Source: Blastomussa wellsi
Taxonomy: Eukaryota; Cnidaria; Anthozoa; Scleractinia; Plerogyridae
DNA length: 64,000 bases
Direction of reading: 5' to 3'
Assembly: GCA_947652115.1 (NCBI GenBank)
Contig: OX393568.1
Span: 9,042,887-9,106,886, forward strand
The position numbers and the translations under genes were made by a program. The notes under the pieces are model-generated. The model saw only the letters and a list, made by a program, of their open reading frames with translations, did no database searches and was not told where the DNA came from. Of this stretch, positions 35,401 through 48,000 are shown one piece after another; the first letter of the stretch is position 1, and the number at the start of each line of letters is the position of its first letter.

Positions 35401-36979
35401 AAAGTAGTCAAATAGTTACCTTTGTCATAGTTAAGCTTGCCATCGAAACTTAACAGAAATAACTTAATTCTTGATTGCCGGTATTTAAGCTGAAGTAATT
35501 AACTGCTAGTTACTTATTGTGCGACCGCTCTCTCGGTTTTCTAGCTTCTCGGCTAAAGTCTGCAAATGTAAACAGAGATTATGGTAATTTTGGTTTTGAC
35601 ATTCAATAATTTATGCTTACCGTTATATTGGATGAGTAACTTGTATTGATAGATATGGCATCACACAAGTCTTTAACTAAGTTTGGAGGTAGCTTGTCTT
35701 TATAATAGCGTGGATGTCCGCTATAACTTCCTTCAGCTATGTAACACTCTACCACTTGTTCGGTGACCGTCATTTTACTTAGTTCAGTCAGAACTCCTGT
35801 TTTTCCACAACATATAGTTGTTAGGTTTCCCATTTTCTCCACAACATCAACATTCCTGACCAATATTTGGCGAGCGTGCATCTTGTCAATACAGTAGGAC
35901 AGTGTTATTGTGACGGCTAGAGACAGTCCTTCGGGTTCGGCAATGATAATGATCACTATTCCAAGGATTATCGCCTGTACAAACTCGATCCAGTGACTAT
36001 CATCGTAGCTCTTGTCGTCAACTGAGTATGTCTGGATGCTAAATCTCAGAATGATAATAAATGTAACAAGTATACCGAGAATTATGCCGATGAGCCCTAA
36101 AATAGCTGAAGCCTTGTTCAGCTTTCCTTGCAAGGTTGTTCGTTCGTCATCTGGGTTCAAATCAGATGACTCTGCAGGGCCCCTTAGATTACCTTTGTAG
36201 CTGAAAGCTTGTGTATGCTTACCAACAGCAGTGACTAAAAATTTACCGCTACCCTCTCTGACATAGCTACCAGCGAATACCAAAGGGTCTTGTTCTCCCT
36301 TGACGACGCTTGAACCAGCGTTGAGGATACTGTCATTGGTGACCAACTCATTGGTTTGAGTGAGCACGCCATCTGCTGGTACAATCGCACCGACTTTCAG
36401 GACACACAGATCGCCAACTTTAACGTCTTTACAGTATAAGTTCACTTCCTTTCCACTTCTTACGACAGTGCATGTACGACTGTTTTCAATTCTATTTTGC
36501 ATCTTATAAAATTCACGGTCTCGGAAGAAGTCACTAAGCGCTGAACTCAAGATAATCACGACCACGGTGCCGATAATGCCGCATCCTTCCATCCATGCCG
36601 TCTTGGTTTGCTCTATTCCATCGCAAATCTCTGGGTGATACCATCCTAGAACAAGAGCAGCAATGGCTCCCAGTACCAAAATAATCATTACGGAGTCGGT
36701 GAGCGAGTAAATAAGCGATCGCCATAGACTTTGAGGTGGCTTAAGAGGTATATAGTTTTCACCAAAAAAGTTTCTAATCGCGAGTCCATCTTTTATACCG
36801 AGTAAACCCTTTTTTGTCGACGAACGCAGCAGCTTTGCGATTCCCTTAACACCTCCAAGTTCCCGCTCGAGGCGATCCGCCGCTGTTTTTCCTCGAGTTT
36901 CCATCAGAGCAACCATACTCTTGCGGATTTCTTCGGGATTTGAGAAGTCCGGTGCACAATTTGGATATTTGTTAGACAT
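23409..36979 (-). CDS. PMCA-like pseudo-Ca2+-ATPase with duplicated N domain, copy A (12 exons, 1272 aa)
   Basis: Exons, 5' to 3': 36979-35621, 34071-33690, 32988-32894, 32458-32288, 32165-31763, 31512-31427, 28966-28790, 27436-27248, 27049-26858, 25272-24832, 24387-24148, 23492-23409. Every junction is GT..AG and the frame is open from ATG to TAG. P-type ATPase layout: M1-M2 (about 90-150), A domain, M3-M4 (about 290-362), P domain, N region, M5-M10. Catalytic motifs are altered: NAGS at 220-223 for TGES, GKTGV at 392 for DKTGT, ASGVND at 936-941 for GDGxND, and R916 in GPAER for the usual Lys. Calcium-ligand motifs stay: PEGL (E350) in M4, WVNLIMD (N1031, D1035) in M6; TGDN (851-854) also stays. 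Two N regions occur in series (about 454-612 and 613-832). The tail is short and ends at an RGLSKVRKQ motif plus 27 residues. I chose MSN as start because the next upstream in-frame starts are only GTG and a splice acceptor lies near 37081. It probably binds, but cannot pump, Ca2+ by the normal cycle. Confidence 0.9.
23750..23808. repeat. (GCRTT)n pentanucleotide repeat
   Basis: TGCGTTGCGTTGCGTTGCAT grading into CATTGTATTGTATTG, in the intron between exons 11 and 12 of ATPase copy A. Confidence 0.8.
25829..26320 (+). mobile_element. Penelope-like element 3' fragment: GIY-YIG endonuclease end and tail
   Basis: Codons 25829-26119 read open to [23 protein letters not shown], then [24 protein letters not shown] and a C-terminal [18 protein letters not shown]. 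The (I/L)[16 protein letters not shown] motif is typical of the GIY-YIG endonuclease joined to Penelope-like reverse transcriptases in animals. The upstream reverse transcriptase is absent, so the insertion is 5' truncated. The following about 200 bases, to AACCAAATTATAT, are the element's tail and match the palindrome arms at 60038-60256. It lies in the intron between exons 9 and 10 of ATPase copy A; copy B has only about 250 bp there. Confidence 0.85.
29357..31304. mobile_element. Inverted-repeat-bounded insertion in copy A intron 6
   Basis: Left end GGATGTTACTAAAACGAGG and right end the inverse of GATGTTACTAAAACGAGTAA, each followed inward by GGGAATGGGAA-type repeats and AACTGAAA(A)TGGGAAA. 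The 1.9-kb interior holds no recognised gene. The matching intron in copy B is only 183 bp. Confidence 0.6.
34491..34680 (-). mobile_element. LINE 3'-end remnant with (GTA)n tail
   Basis: CTACTACTACTACAATCTTTATTTCATC has the same microsatellite-then-TTTATT layout as the other LINE ends. It lies in intron 1 of ATPase copy A. Confidence 0.35.
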
Positions 36980-37051
36980 GTTACCAGGTTGGGTTGTTGT
37001 GTTAGTAGTTCCAATGGCTTTCACAAGGGACAAGTATTCTGTCACGAACAC

Positions 37052-40000
37052 CGAAAAGCTGTGCGGTTACAACGACGAAATCTAAAAAATATTGCTCAAG
37101 CTCAATGTTTAACGTGATATTAAAATTATCTTTGAGCAGGAAATCTCTAGATCGAGTAAGATCCAGACTAATTTCTTCCCTTCTCTGTTTTGCGACGAGG
37201 AACGTAAAAAATGTTTCGTGATCACGTCAAGATGTTAATTTCTTATGATGAAAAGTGAAAAACAAAAGAAACTGTCGCCATAGCAGTTCAAACAATGGAA
37301 CTAAAAAACTTAAAACATAATATCTTCATAAAGAACAAAAAAGACAAACAAAGACTGAATATGTTAGAAACAAGTGACTCTCATTGATCCATGAAATCAG
37401 TTTAATCATTGCCACCCAGTGAATTATTTCACATCACTTTCGAGTGAAATATCTTGTCAACATATAACTATATTTTGTTTTTGATACTTTCACTAACTAA
37501 GGGATGCATATGGTATATTTATTAATCAATTTTTCCAGTGTGCAATGGTCATAGTAACCTAACGTGGACATGTCCATTACAACTGAAAACAAAATGGAAC
37601 CTTCCAGTAATGCCACAATAATTATTTCGTCTAAATGAACCTCGATTATTTTAGCAGACTAAACAGAGCTGAAATAGCTGTGCAGTTCAAGAAGAACGTA
37701 GCTTCACGAAAATGATCTTGTAAACAGTTGAATCTTTCAGTCCATCAAGACTAAAAATGTGAAATTCAAATGTATTACTTCAACATCGATGTATAAATAC
37801 AAACTCCACATATTACAATTATGCTGTTTTTGAAACAAATTGCGTCAGAGCACACTGAGATGCAGACAAAATGACGCCAAACATACGCAGGTCTGTGCTT
37901 ATCCCTCATTTGCTGACTGATTATCCAGTTGCTTAGAAACACCTGATGGCTGAGCATTTTAAAATTTTTACCTGTCAATCAGGTAGGTTATAAGAGAAAC
38001 AAACGGCATCCCTGCAAAGCAGTTCCTCTTTTTCTTTTTCTATTTGCATTTGGATAATCAGCTATTTAGATCAGGCCTTTACATGCTGTAATTACTAAAT
38101 GTTTCTTCATTTTTACTTGCTGAGAGCAACTACCATGTCTAACTATTTATGTTTCCAAGCAGGCTCGTTACCGTCCATGCTCGGCAGCGTCTTATATTTA
38201 ACCTACTTGACAACTTAATATAGGGGAACCGAATGCATGGTCTTTAAGAACATTTGCCAACGTGCGAGCAAGTGCGAGCAGGGCGTTCTTCTACTGAAAA
38301 AAGTTGCTCTTTTTGCGAGCAAAGAACAGAAAAAAACCGAGTACGCGAGCCCTTGTGAAAATTTGCGAGCATGAGCAAACGAGCACCGACTAAAAGTTTG
38401 CGAGAAATTTCGAGGGCCGAGAACGTTTCAGGGACGATTCACGTGCGTGTGTTATCTAAGTTCGCTTTAAAAGCCCACTTGAAGATGTGTAGTTATTTTC
38501 AAAACTCAAAAAGGTTAAAAACAGATCATTAAGCCGGGGACGGCTACTGTTAGAGTTATCTTCATAGAGTTATAGCGTGGAGTTAGAGTTAAGGACTGCC
38601 AAAATCTTGAATTCAGGATTTTGGCTGTCCAAAATCTTCAATTCAGGATTTTGCAGTCCTTAACTCTAACTCCACGCTATAACTCTACTGAAATAACTCT
38701 ATTGCTAGTTGACCTCCGGACCTATAAGCCGGCACCATAAGTGCATAAAGTGTACATACACTTCAGATGAACAGTAGATCAACCTGTGAAATGCACATAG
38801 CTGTTCCGCTAAACAAAGAGTTTCTCATAAAAAGAATAAAACATTCAAATTCCCTCAGCGCTTTCTTTCTCCGGAACAAGTGAACTCTTCCGATTAAAAC
38901 TACCAGCAACGAAAACAGCCTCATACCTTGCTGGACGTGATACGAAAACTTTTCTTGTCTTTATTACTGACTTCAGCCTTTTTTCCTTCCGCCGCTTTTT
39001 TTTTCGCCCTTCTGTATAGGCTCTATAATGTTTTTATTACTATTGTTTTGTCGGACATTGCAGCTATATTTTGCCTCGACTCCACTGACCAATAACTGCA
39101 TTTGTAAGAGGAACTTTAGCACCAATTTTGCAATATAATGTATGCCTTTTCTGGTCAAAGGTGACGACGCCAGAAGTGAAACAAAGGCTACATGACTAGA
39201 CTCGGTGCGCAGACTTTGGCTGAATCGTTATCAAGCCAAAATCGGATAGATTGACTTGTGGGTTACCAGATTATTTCACAATTTAATTTACAAATATCTG
39301 CGATATAATACTGCTTAATTAAAGCTAATTTAAAATACTTCTAATAAACATTTCAAGCAAACGTTAGTTAAGCGTCAGAAAGTTTTTTTTTGCTACTTGT
39401 ACCAGTTGCTTCTGCATTCAATTAACACATCGCATTACCCACTAACCCTGGAATTATTAGAATTCGTAATCACTCTTGAATGCGTTTCTCTAGCGTGTAG
39501 GATGGAATTTTACCCTAGGAAAGTACTCCGCATAGTGAGTGGAAGCTCCGCCCGAGAGGGGTACCTGTACCTTTTTCTTGTTGAAGTCACCGGCGAGTTG
39601 AACTATACTAAGAAAATTATGATATTTATAAGGGCCTTTCCAATCGACTGCACAAGCACCTGATGGCTGATTCATCCGAATATTTTATGGACTTTCACAG
39701 GTAAAAAGTTTAAAAACGGATGCAATACTTCTACAGCAGGTTTGGGGGAAGGATACCAGTTTCCATGGAAGGTAAACAAAAGGATTATCTTTACTGTCAA
39801 AACTATATACAAAATCTACGAGTAAGGGTTATCTCCTGGAGGCAGAATGCGGTTAGCACAAACTCAGCAGCGAATGCAAACCATAAATTAGTCGCGACAT
39901 GAGAAGAGTTTTTGCGTAAACACTTTTAAAGTGTGAAAATTAAAACAGAGAGCGTTTTGACAGGACGGACTGTTTCGATACTTTTGCTATGGAAGACTTA

Positions 40001-42012
40001 AAGTTGTCCAATGATTGGATATTCCGCCAGTTGGTATCCATTCTTTACATGCCGCGTGGGAATTGGGCGCTTAAGGTATACGTTAACCAATAGTTTGTAA
40101 CCATGTCTTTCCAGAGCTGTCAAATTTCTCCAAAACAAGGTGGCGGAAATATACCTCTAGTACCCAATCCCTGCAGGGCATGTAAACGGTCTATTGCTAT
40201 GAGCCGTTACCAGCTACCTTGACAAATAGTCCAGTTTCGAAATTGCCAAGACCGCTTAATAAAACGACTTTAAAGATGCATTTGTACAGGGTTACAGTCT
40301 CGTTTCGAAGTTGTATATCCACAAATATCAATGATAACATGGACTACCTTGTTTTATTTTGTGCTTCAAGTACGTTCCTGCAGGTATTTGCGAACATTTG
40401 TGATGAGTCTTAACTATCATTCAGGGCTCTTGGTAAACGTACGGGTTACAATTAAAGAAGTGATCACCAAATGGAAAGTGAAATTGTCCTGATTTCTTTT
40501 CAGAATTCTCCAAACAAGTACCAACAGAAAGACAAGAATGCAAATAGGTTGAAAGAACGTCTTACAAACAACCCAGCTCCTGAAAGAAGTCTGTGATATT
40601 TACAATGTATAGCACGTATCATAGCCACTGATAACACGAACTTCAGTGGTCTTACCCTGCGGTTGAGAAAGAACAAAAAAAGGAAAACGTCTGAAATTCA
40701 GCCTTGTTTTATTTCTGTAAACTATTCGTTCGCAGAGGGCAACCTTTAATCTATATATTGACTACCAGATGTCGAAGCTTTGTTTTACGTAAGCGTAGGT
40801 CATGAAGTTTTGTATCAGTGATAAATATCAAATATGGTGAAGCATTCAACATAAAGTAATATCAGTGCCACCTTGCAGTATTAAAATAAACTTCTGCTAT
40901 TATTGTTATTAAAGTTTTTATCCGATGACTACAGGCAACAAAGACAAGTCGCTAACGGACAGAGAACACCTTTATTTTGTAATAATATAAAATAAAGTCA
41001 AAGAACGCTTCATAAAAGATAACTAAATTTAAAAGTGTCATTGGTCTTGTAACAAAATCCTTGCACTTGTATTGTAGTAGCTCAGCTAATTTTCCTTCTT
41101 GAATCTAGCAGCACCAAATCAAAAAAGCGCAGAGAGGGATGTCACGAAACTGACCTTGCATTGAAGCCCAATAGACGTACGAACGTGGATGAACGAATTG
41201 TGTGCTAATATATGCTTTTTTCAAACTACAAAAAAATGAAACATATTCTCTTTGTTAGCCTAGCACTATAGGATGATAAGCTAAGTCGTAATCTGCAACT
41301 TGTAAATCGTGTTTGAATCATTTGCGGAACTTAAATAGTTGAACAATAAGGAAAGCTCTCTAAATAAAAAAGCCAGATCAATACGAGACGACACGCTTCA
41401 CGATCAGAATGGTCACTTACCAAAACCATAAAGCTTTCTACTAAGTATAAGGGTGATGCTTTTTACACTCCAACATAAACATCTTAAACTTTCAAATCGC
41501 GAGAATTATCAACAAAAGTCCATGAGTAGACAATTGAGTTGACAATACGGTGAATATAATCAAGCAGTGTATGCTTTCACTATATCAACTTGTTTGAGTG
41601 GCCTTTGAGTGGTCGCCTATGAGAGCTTAAAACAAAGCAAAAGCTCACTTGCTAATTCCGAAAAGAAGTCGCGGTCGCTTATGACAGCTAACAATTGAAA
41701 TGGGTTTGACAATTAACGGTGTCCCGCAATGATGTTGTAATAACTGAAGCTGTTCGCCTCCGAGAGTGGTCTTCAGGCGAGCTTCAACTTCGGCAAATTT
41801 CTCTACTGCCTGCTTCTATTTAAATGTTAAATAGACGTAAGTAGGGTTACGTTATATAAAACATGTGTTGCCACCTTTCTCTCGTAGTCTATGGTTTGTC
41901 TTTATGCATTCTTCTCTTCGCCAGTTTTGAGAACAAGAGTATTCTGTATCATTACGATACTGCAAGTTATCGTTTTTCCTTTCTACGTATTTTTCTGTAT
42001 TTTAAAATCATC
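37052..42012. other. Spacer between ATPase copies
   Basis: The 37080-37440 part is the 5' flank shared with copy B (56850-57215); 40500-42012 is the shared 3' flank. Between them I see no gene, only the hairpin repeat at 38552 and unclassified AT-rich sequence. Confidence 0.5.
38552..38700. repeat. Hairpin repeat with internal direct repeat
   Basis: Arms AGAGTTATAGCGTGGAGTTA / inverse, around two copies of AATCTT(G/C)AATTCAGGATTTTG. It lies between the two ATPase units. Confidence 0.7.
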
Positions 42013-45000
42013 TTAAACTGGCTCATCTGCGGGATACACCCGCCCGTTGCGAAATGGTCTTGCATTTTGATTTCCATATCTGTACATGGTTTGATTCTAA
42101 AACGACAAATACAAAAGAAAAACAGAATTTGACACATGTAAAATAGTGTTAATTTCCCGGAGTTAATTTATCCAATAGACGTTCTCAGTTATCATTGCAA
42201 TCAAAGGGCGATTACGCTAGACAGAACTGGCCGATCAGACTGGTTTATTCATGAACAAAATCCCGTTATTAATCAGAACTGTTCGGACAGATAAGTCAAT
42301 TCCTAAATTTACTCTTCTGGTGCCTTTTCGTTTTGAAATATACCAGTCTGGCCGACCATTCCTCACAAATGTTAAGCGCCCCAAGTCAATCAACCACTGA
42401 ATCTAGACCAACCCATCACATAACCTTGGAACACGCTTGACGAAAACTGTGGATTCAGTCATTGTTGAAGACAAGAGCCTCGAAACCAAACAAGTGGATT
42501 GTTTTTGCTCCCCTCTCGTCAACAAAGACAAGTTTGGACAAAATTCCATGTCAATGGTGATCCTGAATGGTGAGTGTATTTTGGTTGTCACAGGGGACAA
42601 GTCCTTTGCAGGCTCAAGCAAAACTGAGCCACTGACTTAATGTATCTTCATGTTTGGTTCAATATTTCATGTTTTTTGAAGAAAAGAATACTAGGCCTCA
42701 CAACCAAATTTAGTAGAATTATATTGCACGTTTTTCTTTTTTAATAACAACCACAACAGTTTCAAATCATGCGCACCTGTTTGCGAACCTTGGAGAGCCC
42801 GCGGATGAGTGCTAGCTTCTCACAGCAGCCTTTCCTGTCTCTGGCGATTCCAGAGGTACAGCATCGTATCTGACGAGGAATAACCACTTTAGGAATGGTG
42901 AACACAAGCTGGGCCCAGATCAGCTCGGAAAACCCGAAAAACAGGCTCCACATCCATTGATCCCACTCCATATCAATCACACGGAACGCGTTTGTAAAGA
43001 ATTGCACGATGATGATCTGAAAGAGTGTTCACATAGTTATATTAGTACATATTATAGTCCAGTTCTGGTCCTGTGCTTTGGGTGACATTGAGAGGACAGA
43101 AGTGGACTAAGTGGCACTACCAAGAGTATTTACTGAAATACCGCCAAACGTAATTAAGTGTTAGCAGTGGGTTTGCCCTTGCACTGCTATTTTATGTAAA
43201 TATTAACTTTATTAACGAATCAGAGAAACTAATAATAGTTGTACTTTTCCTACAGAGAATTTAGAAAAATAAGAATAATTAGAAAGCATTGTTTCATGAG
43301 CAATGCAATGCAACCTCTTTACTGGCTTTGTACAAACACGAAAACCACAAAGTAAAGACTCGCACGAAAGAGCCAGAGGCGTACACCAGTTTTTAACGGT
43401 CTAGGTCAAAATACCAAATAAGGTTTACTCAATTCTTATTGGTCACTACCTGAATTACAAAAGTGGCAATCCAAATGGCAATAAAAACAAAGTTGATATC
43501 TTTGAGTTTGCCGTACAGCAATCCATAAAACACGTTCCTGTCCTGCAATCGTCTGCAATTGATCTCATTAAACAGCTGCATGAAAACAAATGTAGTGAAC
43601 ACCATGGTCTTGTGTTGAGTTGCTCGGCACACGCTGGACTCCTCATATCCATCCCGCATGTCCAGGAAATCAGGAAATACAAACATCAATAAAAACATGA
43701 CTGTCAGTTGATAAATCGAGTGTAAAATCACATTCTTTAACAGCGTGCGGGAAATAAGCGGCTTATCTCGGCCGTATGGCTTGTGTTTGAGGACGTCATT
43801 TGATGGTGGATCACGTGTCAGAGCAAATGAGGCTAAAGAATCCATGATAAGATTTACCCAGAGTAATTGAGTAGCTGATAATGGACTTCGCTGCAAAAAA
43901 GACAAAACATTAAAATTCTAGATGAATGACAATAAACACAATACTTCACCAACTAATTTCTTACTTAAATTAGAGTTAAAATAAGCGAAGGACGCCTCAA
44001 ATATTAGAACGAGAAGTCTCTCTTTGAGCTCTTAGCCCAACTATGAAAACACAAGTTCATAGCCATCTTTCAGTCATTGACTTTCACACTGAGATGCGCG
44101 TTGCCATTCAGAACAAGTTAAATAACAGCCAAGACTACTAACCTTGGTGACGCAAGCTCCAACAATGACTACGATGATAGCAACCCACGTGACTGTGAAC
44201 TGGAATTGTAGAAACTTGAGGATGGTCTCGTATAAGTTACGTCCCCATTTAACAGATTCAACGATACTGGAGAAGTCGTCATCTTGTAAGACAATATCTG
44301 CAGATTCCGTAGCCACGTCTGTTCCAGACCCTCCCTGCAGTTATAAATTATTTATTAGGAGCCGGTTTATTCACTAACTGGGAATTCCTGCGAGGGAACA
44401 TTTAGTTCTGGATCATTACTTATCGGTTATGGACAAAGTGCAGCAAGGTCTGTGTTAAGCTATGCCGTGCAAATGAAATGTCGTATAGACTGGTTTGACT
44501 CAGTAAATAGTAAATATTTCTAAAAGCACGAAAACCAACTCGGACGGAGTTGGAATTGTAGTCCAGTTCTCACGCAAGAAAAGAAACAACGTTGTATGAA
44601 TGAGTTTTGTTTGTTGTGAAAAGTAATGAACGTGTTTGAGAAAAGTATCTTATGAATTTATATAGGCTGATTTGCATTTTATTTTCATTTTGAGGTTAAA
44701 AGTGTCTATGAAATGAAAAATGAGCTATTGAAAAGTACGCTTATTTGAAAGGCAAAATGAAGAAGAATGGCGTTTTCCTTTTTGCGATATCTCCTCCAGT
44801 TCCAGAGATATTAAATTTTCTTGTATTATGCAAATTAGGCGCAGGTAACGTCATAAGGTGTGACAGTACTGGGGTTAAAATGCAAAATAGAGAATATCTC
44901 TGCAAGTGATGGTGCAATGCAATTGCAATGTGGCAAGAACGTGGTACCCTAAGAAGTATACCACATGATGCATATTTTAATGTTGCTATGGCAACCGTCT

Positions 45001-48000
45001 TGGTTCCAGTCTCTTTCTTCTGTCAATTAAATGACTGTATGGGGCGGAATGATATATCCCAGTTAAAGCATGCACAATGCCCATATTGCACTAGCTCTCC
45101 TAATTAACCTTAAGAAGGTGACGATGTTTGCTAAAGATCACTGAAATACAGGAGTAAGCATTCCTGCATAATAGAGATCTGGAACCTGGTGTGTTTCCAT
45201 AGGAACCTCAAATATGCAACAACTGGTGTATTTCATAGGCCATGATATTCTCGCCAAGTTACATCATTACTTGCAGGAATGTTCTCTATTTTGCGTTTTG
45301 GTCCCCACACTGTCACACTTTGTAATGTCGTCAGTACCTAATTTGCATAATACAAACCTCTTGAATATCTTTGGAACAAGAGGAGATTTCACCAAAATGG
45401 AACGCTATCCTTATTCATTTCTATAGGGCTTTCAAATAAGCGTATTTTTCAATAGCTTGTTTTTTCATTTCATAGGCACGTTAACAGCGAGAAACAATGC
45501 CTGATTCTCTGGCTACAAAGTTTTAAATTAGGACAGTTTTATTTTTCCTTCAAGAAAGAAGCCAAACTGTTTAGAAATGGTTACCATGGTAAGTCCTACG
45601 TCAGCGCTTGTCAGAACTTTGCCATCGTTCACTCCAGATGCGGTTACTGCAATCACCTCTCCGCCAGGACTGGACCTGATGCGCCTAACAAGTTCCAGTC
45701 TCTCCGCGGGCGCAGCAGTGGCGAGGATACGCAACTCATTTGGCCACCACTCTTTAAACGTGTCTTGATCGATCTGTGCATTTTCAAATGTGCAAGGCGC
45801 TTAGTAACAGTAACAGCCAGTGTTGCACAAAAACGAAAAGACTAACGCAGTTGAAAGGTTTTACTCGTCAGGTGGTGTTTGGAACTGAATGTTCCTGCTC
45901 ATAGAGCTTTTAAAAAACACTCTTTGGGTTGTTTAAAAAAGAAAGGAAATTTCTTTCTTTTGTCAGATTTGTGTAAACAAAATGGTGGTTAGCAAATAGT
46001 GTGCCTTTTGTAAGAGTAAAAGGTTATATAATGCGTTATTTTTAAAATATAAAAGGGTGAATTTATTTCCCAATATATTCAGCCCCTGAAGACGGTTAGA
46101 CAGGTTAGTTTTGTCGAACCGAAATAATTGGCCGCATAAAATTCACCCTTTAAGCTATCAGATAAGCCTGGCATTACGTTTTATTTTTATATATTACTGA
46201 TCCTGATCTACTCAAAGATCCGTCTTCACTCCGTTGCTGTTTTTTCAAGTGGTTTTTGTCTTTATTCATAAACTAACTAACGATCAGGCGTCTTGTGTAT
46301 GGGGTGGGGGCACAGTTTGGTCGAAATCGTGTCAGGACATCCTTACAAAAGAGAAGAAATGTATTTACGGAAGATAGCCTGAGTATCTCGCTTCTCTTCC
46401 GACTAAATGTGAATGTCTCACATCAGAGGCCAGACAAAAAAATCTTAGCATTGATGAACGATAATCAATTGGTAAAAAGGTAAAGTCTGCATTCGGGCCT
46501 AGTGGCCCATCAGGTCGGAGCTTATCCCGGTTTATGTAGCATGAAGCGACAGAGTGTATTTCTACTCCCCCCTGGATGGGATGCTTGTCCATCACAGGGT
46601 TACCCCCCAGCAGTAAATTCGCCGGTACCCATTTATACACCTGAGTGAAGAGAGGAACTGTGAGAGTAAAGTGTCTTGCCCAAGAACAAAACGCAGTGCC
46701 CCGGCCGAGGCTCGAACGTCCGATCGGGAGTCCAGCGCACTAACCATTAGGCCACTGCGCCTCCCACGATAATCAAGTGATTATGTGAAAAATTTTCTCT
46801 CTTCCGTGGTTTCACACAGTTTTTACCTGTTTGGAAATGGGGATTCGAAACTGAAACTGAGAAATTACCTTCTTATATTTATGCTTTTACTTACCCTTTT
46901 AAAAGCTCTGCTGTCACATCCATAAAAAGACAATTTCTCGAGTGGCCAATCCCGTGTTGGTGACAAAAGTCCAATCTTGGATCCAAATGATCCGGCGGCA
47001 CTCAAATTATCCCCAGTCACCATACACACTTTGATGCCAGCTTCGCGTAAGTCCCATATAGCATCCGGTACCTACAAAATCAATAAATAAGCGTTTACCA
47101 GCATGGACCTCTCCTTTAAATAAATAAGTAATTTGGAGGCAAAACATTTGTGGTAGCCCAGTGTTTCAACTTATTTAACTACACATCATTGCCTTAGAAG
47201 CGTATTTCAAAAGTTCGTTTGAGCAAATCTTGCAGGTAATTGACGTCCAGTTACCTGTTCTCGAACAGTTTCATCAATGCCGACAAAGCCAAGCAATGTA
47301 AAATCTTTCATGGTTTCTTCACTATCCCAATCGTTATTTCCTGAAATAAAACAAAAAACAGACCATTGTTCCAATGGTTTCATTTATTATTCAATACGAT
47401 GACGGGAACTGCTCAATCAACAGACCAACTTACCATTATTTTCTGGAAAGTCTTTAACCGCCAAACAAAGTACTTCACACTGCTTTTGTTTTATGAAATC
47501 TTTAATTTGCTGCTCTGTACCACGTGCCATTTGAGTACATCGAGGCAACACGTAACTGGGTGCTCCCTTACAGTACAATTTATAGGCCCCATCATCCTTC
47601 AGGTGAATAACAACTGCTGTATACTCTTGACTCGGAGGTACCCCTCTGGGGCTTGCACACTTGTGTACCAGTGTATCTTCAGGATATTCGTCTCTCCAAA
47701 TCTGGTACGTTTCACCCATTTCAAGAACCAGCTGCAGAAGGGCGCAATCAGTGCTTTCACCTATGTGTTTAGGAAGGTTGTCCACATCTTCATCCTAGAA
47801 ATAGAGCGTAAAATACGTGTGAAGTCAAGAACTCAAGCTTTGAGAACACGAGAGTAATTTAGAGAACACAACCCACATGCAGGTGAGTGTTTTCTACCTT
47901 CTTTCGTGTTCTGAAATGACCTATCCTGAGTGTTTAATGGCAGTAAAATCCATGGCTTTGGCTTCTTAGTATGCTTCATGATATAAGTTCAGTACGCAAG

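Larger units (their letters stand above)
19985..37440. repeat. Segmental tandem duplication, unit A
   Basis: Homologous in order and orientation to 40500-57215. Shared non-coding anchors include AATTCTCCAAA(T/C)AAGTACCA at 19987 and 40503, GTCAAAG..G..TTCATAAAAGA at about 21375 and 40997, the exon 10-11 intron, the first-intron end GTAAACAGAGATTATGGTAA, and 5' flank TGTCGCCATAGCAG. The unit therefore includes the gene, its immediate 5' flank and over 3 kb downstream. Confidence 0.75.

Noticed and set aside
36980..37051. N-terminal extension of copy A (and the parallel extension of copy B to 56836)
   Set aside because: The extended frames start at GTG, are unlike each other, and begin near a splice acceptor; the shared ATG of MSN is the likely start.
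39490..39675. Short frames on both strands around 39.4-39.7 kb
   Set aside because: No family resemblance or splice partners; looks like a dispersed repeat.
46695..46765. Functional tRNA gene
   Set aside because: A and B boxes are present but the sequence continues into a SINE body with target-site duplications; no clean acceptor stem.
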